From assembly GCA_050945135.1 (NCBI GenBank), contig JBMNSJ010000022.1:1-30573 (forward strand): 30,573 nucleotides of DNA, written 5' to 3'. This document shows, one piece after another, positions 23,483-30,573 of the stretch (positions within the stretch are counted from its first letter, which is position 1; each line of letters begins with the position of its first letter). The notes beneath the pieces were generated by a model. That model worked only from the letters and a program-made list of their open reading frames with translations, had not been told where the DNA came from and did not search any database. Source of the DNA: WRIS01 sp050945135 (GTDB lineage Bacteria > Actinomycetota > Coriobacteriia > Coriobacteriales > Eggerthellaceae). The translations under genes were made by a program, and so were the position numbers.

Positions 23483-24220
23483 TTAGCTTTTATCCCGAAA
23501 GGTTAACTCCGAATAGATTGACAGGGTTTGAAACTTTCCCTCCATGAACTCATCGTTGTAATGTTCGGCAAAGAATTCTTGGACGGGATTCGCGGGGGCA
23601 ATTTCAGCCTTGCGATTAAACCAGCAGTCAAAACTTAAAAGGGTCATGCTTATGTTGACTATCATGAAAACCGTTAGTATCGCCGTAAGCGGCTTAGCTA
23701 TTCGCTCCGGAATAAGCCGTATCAAACCCATCAACCAGGGAAGTAGTAGCTTTATCCATAAAACCCCAGCTATTCCCCATATTATTGCCATCCCCAAACT
23801 GGTGTGTCCACCAATGCTAAAAGGTTGATTGTTGTAACTCCAAGCAACAATGCCGAATACGTTTTCGAGCAACCAGCCCACCAAAAACTCAAAGGACGCA
23901 CCTACAATTGCAGATATTCCAAATATCATATAAACATTTTTCTTCCAGAGACGATTTAGGAAAAGAGTCATCAGCACCGCACCAGATCCGTAGATCGGCG
24001 AGAAAAGGCCCCGAAGCAAACCGGCTCTATCTTCAAGTCGCCCGTCAATCGGCGTACTCACCAGCGTTTCGACAAGCAACCCAGCGATGCTTCCAAAGAT
24101 AAAAATCCAAAACAGATTAAAATAACTTAGACGAATACGACCCGAAGAAGTAGGAGACAAACGAGAGTTCTCGTAATCCCTATCATAGATATTGCCTTCT
24201 TTTGCTCGGGCGGCTTCCAT
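23483..24220 (-). CDS. CmpB-type putative ABC-transporter membrane protein (PF06541-like)
   Basis: An integral membrane protein of 245 residues. A hydrophilic N-terminus (1-30) is followed by five to six helices. The family features are GSIAGLLVETLVS in the first helix, then RAGLLRGLFSPIYGSGAVLMT in the loop and second helix, and SFEFLVGWLLENVFG in the next. The family is called putative ABC-transporter type IV, but no ATPase adjoins here and its biochemical role is not established. GGAGG lies 12 bases before the ATG, a little far. It is 66 bases downstream of the TetR gene on the same strand. Its last 11 codons carry one copy of the 36-bp repeat. Confidence 0.8.
   Translation of the reverse strand: MEAARAKEGNIYDRDYENSRLSPTSSGRIRLSYFNLFWIFIFGSIAGLLVETLVSTPIDGRLEDRAGLLRGLFSPIYGSGAVLMTLFLNRLWKKNVYMIFGISAIVGASFEFLVGWLLENVFGIVAWSYNNQPFSIGGHTSLGMAIIWGIAGVLWIKLLLPWLMGLIRLIPERIAKPLTAILTVFMIVNISMTLLSFDCWFNRKAEIAPANPVQEFFAEHYNDEFMEGKFQTLSIYSELTFRDKS
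23484..23519. repeat. 36-bp direct repeat, right copy
   Basis: Identical to 21546-21581 over 36 bases; the sequence diverges sharply on both outer sides. It forms the 3' end of the CmpB-type gene. The distance between copies is 1938 bases and encloses the flavoprotein gene. Confidence 0.95.
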
Positions 24221-24286
24221 CGAAACGGATGACCTCCTGCGGTTATCCCCTGCTAATGCATAGCCTTTACGCTTGCTTCACGTTAG

Positions 24287-24934
24287 CTATTGCGCAGCTA
24301 AGTTAAAACGAGCGGTCATCAGAATTCTTGATAATACTTCTTCTTTGGTTAAGTTTTCTTCTTGTGCAATATGCCCTAAAAGAAAATCTGCTAACGATAT
24401 CCTGAAAGGCTCAGACTCCATCATAACCTTTTTAGGATCATCTTGCTGCATAGCAAAAGTAATCATGCCAAGGACTCCGCTAATTGAGTGCTCAAGAATC
24501 ATGCGTGTCGATAGCTTCATGTCTTGTTTTTCTTCAAGCAGAATTACCGTCCAAAGCTCAAACACAATCTTTTTTACCTTGCCGCTCACAAGTGCATATC
24601 CACCTCGATCAAACAGCAAGCCCATCTTGACAAAATACTCGCCAAAAAACTCCTGAGCTAGCTTCTCAAGATTCTGCTCGACTCCTGTCATCATATTAAA
24701 AATCATATTAGGCAGAAAATTGTTTTTGAACATCTCCTTTTTCAGAAGCTTGTCAATCATGTCGTTAATGTCGTCGAAGTGATAATAGAAGGTGCCTCGG
24801 TTAACTCCTGCTGTGGAAGAAAGAAGCCCAACAGTAATTTCGTTGAGCTGGTGCGTTTCCAACAAATCCCAAAACGCATCGCTTAAACGTTGGCAAGCGT
24901 CTGGCGTGTGCTCGTCTTTTCTGGGTCTAGCCAT
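24287..24934 (-). CDS. TetR-family regulator
   Basis: A repressor of 215 residues. I choose ATG 24934, preceded by GGGGGAC; an in-frame ATG at 24949 also exists. The DNA-binding domain contains NEITVGLLSSTAGVNRGTFYYHF (about 31-53) followed by the usual INDMIDKLL helix. The C-terminal part is helical and Met/Phe-rich, as in ligand-binding TetR domains. It lies 29 bases downstream of the giant activase gene on the same strand, so the two are probably co-transcribed. The AT-rich dyad upstream of the activase (29581-29616) is a plausible target, which would make the unit self-regulated. The ligand, perhaps an acyl-CoA, is a guess. Confidence 0.87.
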   Translation of the reverse strand: MARPRKDEHTPDACQRLSDAFWDLLETHQLNEITVGLLSSTAGVNRGTFYYHFDDINDMIDKLLKKEMFKNNFLPNMIFNMMTGVEQNLEKLAQEFFGEYFVKMGLLFDRGGYALVSGKVKKIVFELWTVILLEEKQDMKLSTRMILEHSISGVLGMITFAMQQDDPKKVMMESEPFRISLADFLLGHIAQEENLTKEEVLSRILMTARFNLAAQ

Positions 24935-24963
24935 GAGTCCCCCGCTCATTTTCCGCAGTTGTT

Positions 24964-27900
24964 TTATGCATGCGAACTAGTGCTTCTTGGAGATGACGAC
25001 GGAGTAAATTTCGAGATTTCCTCCGAAATATCCGCTGGTATCGAAGTCAGTAGGTCTACCTGCTTTCTCCAAGAGACATCATCAAGCGATTCTTCGCTCT
25101 CAGGCACCGCTTCATATGCTACAGGAACCTCATGGCTCTTTGCGTTCATAATCAACATTTGCAAGCGATTCTCGATATTGGCAAAACTCGTATCTGGATC
25201 AAAATCGAGAGGAAGGATGTTCGCTGACGGATACATTTCTTTAAGTCGTTTGGTTACACCGCGCCCACAGATATGATTTGGCAGACAACCAAAAGGCTGC
25301 AGGATAACAAAAGAGCGCACACCCTTTTCTGCATGATGAAGGATTTCTGCGGGAATGAGAAAACCCTCCCCCGAATCAAAGGTGTGATGCATAATTTGGT
25401 CGCTTTTTTTGGTGAGCTCAGGCAAACGAGTGCTTGGCTCAAACAAGGGATGCTTCTTAGCAATACGATCAGTGATGTTGAGCGCAAATTCAAACAAGCC
25501 ATCAGCAGTAAAAAGCCAGCTTGCCTCAGAAAACGGCTTTTTAATCTTGTATTCCTTTATCTGAGAAGCCTGGTAGAAGTACCCTTTTCGATAAACATCA
25601 GTCATGCTGGGCTCGATTACTTCCATATTATTGGCTTCAAGGTAAGCTTCCAAGTTGTTGTTAGAGCCCGGATGAAAACTCAAAAGGTATTCTCCGACAA
25701 CCAGTACAGGGGATTTCAGCTGCGAACGATCATAGCGAACCTCTTTCATAAGCCTAATCGCATGCCTGAAAGACCTTATTGCGCCTCGAACTCCATCCGT
25801 CTCAATACCTTGGGCCAAAACATCAATTGCCTTCTGGAAAGCATGATCTGCCTCGCCCTTCTTCAGCTCATACGGCCGAATTTTTCGCAAGAGCTGCTCG
25901 AGCGCATCAATCATGGGAAGCCCGATTGCAATCCTAATCTGCGTTCCGATGCTCATACGATAACCTGGATGAAGACCATTTTTATCTTCCCCATCGTTTG
26001 TAATAATGGGCACCTGACTATAACCGGCATCATCGAGCGCTTTTCTCAGAAGAGCGGCATAGTGTGTCAGTCGGCAATCTCCAATTAGCTTGCCTGTTCC
26101 CATAGCTACTTCGTCTGGATTGTAGAGCCCGCTTTCAAGTGCTGCCAAAGCCTCGCCAATGGTCATTTGCGCCGGGAAGCAAATATCGTTGTGCACATAT
26201 TTCTTCCCCAGGCGAATCGCCTCCTCGCCTCCAAGTGGCAAGGGTTCTGCACGAACCCCCTGCTTCGCAATTGCTGCTGTCATAATCCGGCAAAAAGCAC
26301 GCGAAACGTTCGGTACCAAAATAATACGCTCTTGCTGATGACGCTCTTCGTATTTAGCAGGATATGGGTCGGGCAAGTTATTCTGAGGAAGCTCCTGGTT
26401 GAGCGCGCGTCGTGCTTTTACAGTTTCGATAAATGATTCAACCCTGATATGAAGTGGTCCTTGAATGTCGCTTTCGTCAAGCTTAAGGATAAGGGGCGTC
26501 TTGCCTGATTTTTCTTTCATCAAACGAATAATCTCATCGCTTAAAAGAGCATCGTGTCCACATCCAAAACTAACCAACTGAACGTATTCAAGGTACGGAG
26601 ACTGAGCCGCTATTAAAGCCGACGACAGCATGCGCGCATGGAAATTGTTAACGATATCGAGACGCGATCCGCTTAAATCTTCGTCGTATATCCCTGGAAT
26701 CGAATCCACCGTTAAGACGGGTATTCCCATAGTGGTGAAATATTTTGAGAGGCGATGGTTAACGAGTTCGTCGTTTTGGTAGGGCCGTGACGCCAGCACA
26801 ACGGCAAAATTTCCTTCACGCTCGACTTCTTCAAGTATCGATGCTCCCCGTGCTTGCATCGTGTTTTTGAAAAGTCGCAGAGCCGAATCGCCCTGAGCAA
26901 TGGCTTTTAGACATGAGGCAGAATCAATCCCAAACGTATCTTTCATATAATCAGATAGTTGCTTATTGCGGTCTTGCTCGGTGTACCAGTGAAACAGCGG
27001 ATGATTGAAGGGAATATTCCATCGATTTTCAGGGTTATCCGAATTAGCAAGAACAATTGGGTAGCCTTTAACTACCGCGCATACCGACTCGCTTGTTTTT
27101 TCAGTATTCTCCGATTCCATACATGTGATGCTTGGCAGAAAGATTCTATCAACCTTCTTTTCGGCAAGGTTGCGGACATGCCCATGCACAAGCTTTGCCG
27201 GAAAGCACACCGTGTCAGAAGTTACCGCCGATAACCCCTTTTCATACATCTTTCGAGTACTCGAATCCGAAACACTTACGTCAAAACCAAGCGCCTGGAA
27301 AAAGGTGGTCCAAAACGGCATACTATTCCAAAACTCAAGCACGCGCGGAAGACCAATGCGCACATTTCGCCTGTCGGCTAGCGGAATGCAAGGATACTCG
27401 CGAAATAGCATTTTTTGGCGCAAGGCAAATAAGTCGATACTCTCTTTTGCTTCTTGGCTCATTTCCTGAAGAAGGCTGCGAACCTTTGGATCGCTCGGGG
27501 CTCCGATAATCTGCCCCTTCTCACAGCGATTGCCCGTAATCCATGAAGAGCCGTTCGGGAAGCTCAGCGAGGTTCTTAAGCAATGGTTGCTACAGAAAGG
27601 ACACGCTAGGCTGGACTCTTGCGTAAAGCTAAACTGCTTAACGCCATCAAATCCTATGAAACTCGATGGCTTCTCCTGACTGGGGCTTTGCTTCTTGCGG
27701 TTTGTGTTGTGCGATTTCTTGGCGAGCAAAGCGACACCTATCGCTCCCATAATTCCTGGGTACGGAGCTCGGATAATTTCTCTTCCAACGTACTGCTCGA
27801 AGGCGCGCAGCACGGCATCGTTGTTAAACGTTCCGCCCTGCACCACGATATTCTTTCCCAACTTGTCCAAGTTTGGAATGCGAACAACCTTCGTGAACAC

Positions 27901-29538
27901 ATTTTCGATAATCGAACGGCATAGCCCGGCCATGATATCGTTGGGTGTTTTCCCGTTTTTCTGCTCGGTCACAATGCGACTATTCATAAACACCGTGCAG
28001 CGACTACCAAGTTCCGCAGGGTTCTCGGCAGAAAAAGCCGCCTCTGCAATCGATTCAACAGGGATATCGAGTGTTGCCGCAAAGCTTTCAAGAAAAGAGC
28101 CACAGCCTGATGAGCATGCTTCATTCACTATGATGTCGGTGATGATTCCGTCATCAAGCATAATGGCTTTCATGTCTTGCCCGCCAATATCGAGAATAAA
28201 GCTAACGTCGGGCACGTATTTGCGCGCTGCTTCTGCGTGAGCAACTGTCTCCACCACATGAAAATCTGCGCTAAACGCGCGCGCAAAGAGCAATTCTCCG
28301 TATCCAGTCGTACCAAGCGATTTTATATTAAGGCTTACACCAAGCCTTTGATATGTGTCGTAAAGCGAGCTGAGTGCCTTTTGCGCAACCATAAGAGGTT
28401 CGCCCTCGTTGGAGGCATAAAACTGATCAACAATCTTTTCTTCTTCATCAAGTAAGACGAACTTCGTTGTGGTGCTGCCCGAATCAATACCCAGATATAC
28501 ATCGAGCGTAGTGCCTTTAGCGTGCTCTCTTGGTCTTCGATTAATAAGCTTATGGCGCTCTTTGAAGTCTTGATACTCTTCAGGAGTTTCAAAAAAAGAC
28601 TGTTGTCCCGAATCATTGAGTCCAGATCCAGCTCCATCAGTTGTCCTGATGAGCCGCAAAACGTCACTTAGGCGGCAGGGCTTCACCGCATCCAAGAAGA
28701 GTTCATCGATGGCAAGCGCCGTGCCGAGCGCTACTATCGTTTCTGCTTCTTCGGGAACAATCACGTCTGATTCACTTAGATCAAGGCGCTCCATGAACAC
28801 TTTGGTAAGAGTAGGATTGAAGGTGAGCGGACCGCCTTCAAAAATAACGGGGCTTTTTATGTCGATGCCTTGCGCAAGGCCTCCGATAGTTTGTTTGGCG
28901 ATTGCGTGAAACGTCGAAAGTGCAATATCTGCCTTTGGAACACCCTGATTAAGAAGGGGCTGAATATCGGTTTTTGCATACACTCCACAACGCCCAGAGA
29001 TGTCGTAAACCGTGTTTCCCGTTTGCGCTAAGTCTTCGAAATCTTCAACTGCAACGTTGAGCAAGGTGGCTATCTCATCAATAAAAGCGCCCGTTCCTCC
29101 AGCACAACTACCATTCATGCGCATATCATCGACAACGAGCTGCTCTATACTCTCGTCATAATCGAAGAAGATTATTTTTGCATCCTGTCCACCCAGTTCG
29201 ATAGCTGTACGTGCGCGGATATACGCTTTTCGAACTGCAATGGAGTTTGCCACAACTTCTTGAACATAAGGGACGTTCAGTAAATCAGAGAAGATATTTC
29301 CACCCGAGCCACATACGGCAATCCTGAATCGAGCATTTGGAAAATGTGAGATAACTTCTTCAAGCGCTTTGCTCAGGCTCTGTGCCTGACATGCGTTGTG
29401 TCTTGAATAGCGAGAAAAGAGGGCTTCGTTGTCGGAAGGATCAATAACAACCGTTTTGGTGGTTGTCGAGCCAATGTCAATTCCCAGATGGAATACGTTT
29501 CCATTTGAATCCGTTTCGTATCTCTTCAATGCATCCAT
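24964..29538 (-). CDS. Giant 2-hydroxyacyl-CoA dehydratase activase fusion (double BcrAD/BadFG, DUF2229, HgdB-like)
   Basis: A cytoplasmic protein of 1524 residues. Two ASKHA ATPase domains come first: about 16-275 (GIDIGSTTTK, with C145 in NGSCAGGTG and C184 in GRCGVYAK) and about 345-610 (GIDSGSTTTK, NEACSSGCG, SRCTVF). These cysteines match those that hold the bridging [4Fe-4S] cluster in HgdC-type activases. A cysteine cluster ACPFCSNHC...C follows (about 648-680), then a DUF2229 domain (from about 705, RIGLPRVLEFW) and a C-terminal HgdB-like region (about 1090-1450, with NDICFPAQMTIGEAL). Single activases are about 260 residues. Activases use ATP to drive one-electron reduction of a radical dehydratase. 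The substrate of this fused type is not established. No dehydratase alpha/beta genes are in the window. Confidence 0.9.
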   Translation of the reverse strand: MDALKRYETDSNGNVFHLGIDIGSTTTKTVVIDPSDNEALFSRYSRHNACQAQSLSKALEEVISHFPNARFRIAVCGSGGNIFSDLLNVPYVQEVVANSIAVRKAYIRARTAIELGGQDAKIIFFDYDESIEQLVVDDMRMNGSCAGGTGAFIDEIATLLNVAVEDFEDLAQTGNTVYDISGRCGVYAKTDIQPLLNQGVPKADIALSTFHAIAKQTIGGLAQGIDIKSPVIFEGGPLTFNPTLTKVFMERLDLSESDVIVPEEAETIVALGTALAIDELFLDAVKPCRLSDVLRLIRTTDGAGSGLNDSGQQSFFETPEEYQDFKERHKLINRRPREHAKGTTLDVYLGIDSGSTTTKFVLLDEEEKIVDQFYASNEGEPLMVAQKALSSLYDTYQRLGVSLNIKSLGTTGYGELLFARAFSADFHVVETVAHAEAARKYVPDVSFILDIGGQDMKAIMLDDGIITDIIVNEACSSGCGSFLESFAATLDIPVESIAEAAFSAENPAELGSRCTVFMNSRIVTEQKNGKTPNDIMAGLCRSIIENVFTKVVRIPNLDKLGKNIVVQGGTFNNDAVLRAFEQYVGREIIRAPYPGIMGAIGVALLAKKSHNTNRKKQSPSQEKPSSFIGFDGVKQFSFTQESSLACPFCSNHCLRTSLSFPNGSSWITGNRCEKGQIIGAPSDPKVRSLLQEMSQEAKESIDLFALRQKMLFREYPCIPLADRRNVRIGLPRVLEFWNSMPFWTTFFQALGFDVSVSDSSTRKMYEKGLSAVTSDTVCFPAKLVHGHVRNLAEKKVDRIFLPSITCMESENTEKTSESVCAVVKGYPIVLANSDNPENRWNIPFNHPLFHWYTEQDRNKQLSDYMKDTFGIDSASCLKAIAQGDSALRLFKNTMQARGASILEEVEREGNFAVVLASRPYQNDELVNHRLSKYFTTMGIPVLTVDSIPGIYDEDLSGSRLDIVNNFHARMLSSALIAAQSPYLEYVQLVSFGCGHDALLSDEIIRLMKEKSGKTPLILKLDESDIQGPLHIRVESFIETVKARRALNQELPQNNLPDPYPAKYEERHQQERIILVPNVSRAFCRIMTAAIAKQGVRAEPLPLGGEEAIRLGKKYVHNDICFPAQMTIGEALAALESGLYNPDEVAMGTGKLIGDCRLTHYAALLRKALDDAGYSQVPIITNDGEDKNGLHPGYRMSIGTQIRIAIGLPMIDALEQLLRKIRPYELKKGEADHAFQKAIDVLAQGIETDGVRGAIRSFRHAIRLMKEVRYDRSQLKSPVLVVGEYLLSFHPGSNNNLEAYLEANNMEVIEPSMTDVYRKGYFYQASQIKEYKIKKPFSEASWLFTADGLFEFALNITDRIAKKHPLFEPSTRLPELTKKSDQIMHHTFDSGEGFLIPAEILHHAEKGVRSFVILQPFGCLPNHICGRGVTKRLKEMYPSANILPLDFDPDTSFANIENRLQMLIMNAKSHEVPVAYEAVPESEESLDDVSWRKQVDLLTSIPADISEEISKFTPSSSPRSTSSHA

Positions 29539-29580
29539 GCTAAACCCATGCCTTTTATGCTACGAGACCTGCCCTTAGAA

Positions 29581-29616
29581 TATATTTTATTCAACATTGT
29601 GTTCTAATAAAATATA
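29581..29616. promoter_or_regulatory. AT-rich dyad upstream of the activase, probable operator
   Basis: TATATTTTATT (29581-29591) and AATAAAATATA (29606-29616) are perfect 11-bp complements. An inner dyad AACA-TTG-TGTT (29593-29603) has almost the same centre. It starts 42 bases upstream of the activase ATG and overlaps possible -10 boxes on the minus strand. The TetR protein at 24287 is the likely ligand. The rest of 29617-29864 shows no gene. Confidence 0.6.
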
Positions 29617-29864
29617 CAATCTGGTTAGTTTGTTCAATTGCGCTCAAGCCAGAGCAGTCTGCCTATTCACTTTTACCTTAGCGCTAACTACCTTTTTTGA
29701 TGCAAGAATTCTATGGATCTGCCTATTTATGAGGCGAAAGACGCTCATCGCTTCATGCATACTTTCTGCGCTCCGCCCTTTTCATGATTTGCATCACAGC
29801 AAAGGAGAATAAATCTGCAAAATGCTTTATGATTCCTCTATCACTAAAGACGAGGGGGTCTACC

Positions 29865-30140
29865 TTGAAACAATGCATGGATGCAGACAATTTGCACAGA
29901 CGGCTAAGCAAAATTGTTGGGCAAGTACAAGCAATCGATCGGATGGTTGACGAAGATGTTCCTTGTGAAGATGTGCTTGCCCAGATAAATGCTGCTAAAT
30001 CTGCTTTGCATAAATGTGGCCAGGTAGTACTCGAGGGGCATATTAATCACTGCGTGCGTGATGGCATCGAGCACGGTGATCCCGACAAAACCATCAAAAG
30101 CTTTACGAAAGCAGTCGAGCGTTTTTCCAATATGAGCTGA
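29865..30140 (+). CDS. csoR: CsoR-type copper-sensing repressor
   Basis: A four-helix DUF156 repressor of 91 residues. I choose TTG 29865 because GAGGGGG lies six bases upstream; ATG 29877 is a shorter option. The helix RLSKIVGQVQAIDRMV is followed by C34, H59 and C63 (PCEDVLAQI and EGHINHC). The spacing of 25 and 4 residues equals the Cys-His-Cys copper(I) site of Mycobacterium tuberculosis CsoR (36, 61, 65). Two further cysteines, C4 and C51, are unusual and could support thiol or persulphide sensing instead. CsoR releases DNA when it binds Cu(I) and derepresses copper export genes. No copper ATPase or chaperone follows in the window. Confidence 0.85.
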   Translation: MKQCMDADNLHRRLSKIVGQVQAIDRMVDEDVPCEDVLAQINAAKSALHKCGQVVLEGHINHCVRDGIEHGDPDKTIKSFTKAVERFSNMS

Positions 30141-30573
30141 TGTAGTCCAGACACACCGTCCACCTACGTACTCTTTTTGTGCTTCCTTTCATCTTCCAAG
30201 TACAGGCTTCCAGCAGTTAGCTATCGCAGTTTTGTTCTTCCATCTAACCTGAAACAGCGTTTTCATTTTGGAATGTAATCACGCAGCTGCCTTTTCGTTG
30301 TTTTATCGATGGTAGCTAAGCCAGATCCTGCCAAGCATAAATGACCTACAAGAATAGATAGCTTGCTTAAATTGCATCATGCACAAAGCTCGGGGCTGCC
30401 TCTTCGGTCAGTTTCTTCGAAAAACTTCTTCCTTCTGCAAATTTTTGGTAGTGTCGCGAATGTTGGTGTAAGAGGTCATCGCCTCAGAATCGTTACTGGA
30501 GCATCATAGCAGTTTCTAGGCAGCCCTCCTTCTTTGACCTACAGATTCCATTGCTACAGCAACCAACCTGGCG
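30141..30573. other. Gene-free right end
   Basis: No convincing open frame, tRNA or strong hairpin is visible. A minus-strand frame of about 23 codons starts near 30480 (MTSYTNIRDTTKNLQ) after GAGGCG. It is too short and isolated to call. Confidence 0.4.

Overview
The window looks like the chromosome of an anaerobic actinobacterium of class Coriobacteriia, probably Eggerthellaceae or a near relative. This is an inference. It rests on a TAT-exported lipoprotein flavoprotein of the fumarate-reductase type with a poly-serine linker, an NRAMP protein of the magnesium-transporting subtype, a giant 2-hydroxyacyl-CoA-dehydratase activase fusion, and moderate GC content. A perfect parS site at 20142-20157 suggests that the segment lies in the origin-proximal part of the chromosome.

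Layout. (1) 1-3447: a leader with three terminator-like hairpins on the minus strand, then a plus-strand sugar operon with a GPH-family symporter and a GH13 alpha-glucosidase. (2) 3575-5628, minus: a leucine-rich-repeat surface protein with signal peptide and a LAPTG sortase signal, split by a frameshift at about 5255-5267. (3) About 5830-10116: a probable small genomic island between a decayed tRNA-Phe copy and the intact tRNA-Phe. Its cargo is an sdpR-sdpI-hydrolase operon (plus) with a perfect 13-bp dyad operator, and three small minus-strand genes that each encode a double-glycine bacteriocin-type leader followed by a four-cysteine zinc-ribbon-like core. (4) 10285-11943, plus: an old-yellow-enzyme oxidoreductase and purE. 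(5) 12053-14746, minus: an NRAMP-related (probably Mg2+) transporter and a pore-less MgtE-like sensor with PRC-barrel and CBS domains. (6) 15183-20014: an ABC exporter pair (minus) divergent from a TetR regulator (plus), with a 20-bp dyad between them. (7) 20015-20207: degenerate GCTTGAG repeats and the parS site. (8) 20208-24934, minus: a membrane protein with a pentameric-channel-like layout, a TAT flavoprotein flanked by an exact 36-bp direct repeat, a CmpB-type membrane protein and a TetR regulator. (9) 24964-29538, minus: a 1524-residue activase fusion with a large AT-rich dyad upstream. (10) 29865-30140, plus: a CsoR-type copper-sensing repressor, followed by a gene-free right end.

Working together. 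The symporter and glucosidase import and cleave alpha-glucosides. The NRAMP and MgtE-like pair probably form a regulated Mg2+ uptake unit. The ABC exporter is probably controlled by its divergent TetR. The activase and the downstream TetR probably form a self-regulated unit. The strongest candidate for something undescribed is the set of three leader plus zinc-ribbon peptides in the tRNA-Phe island, next to an Sdp-type immunity operon and without any visible modification or export enzyme.
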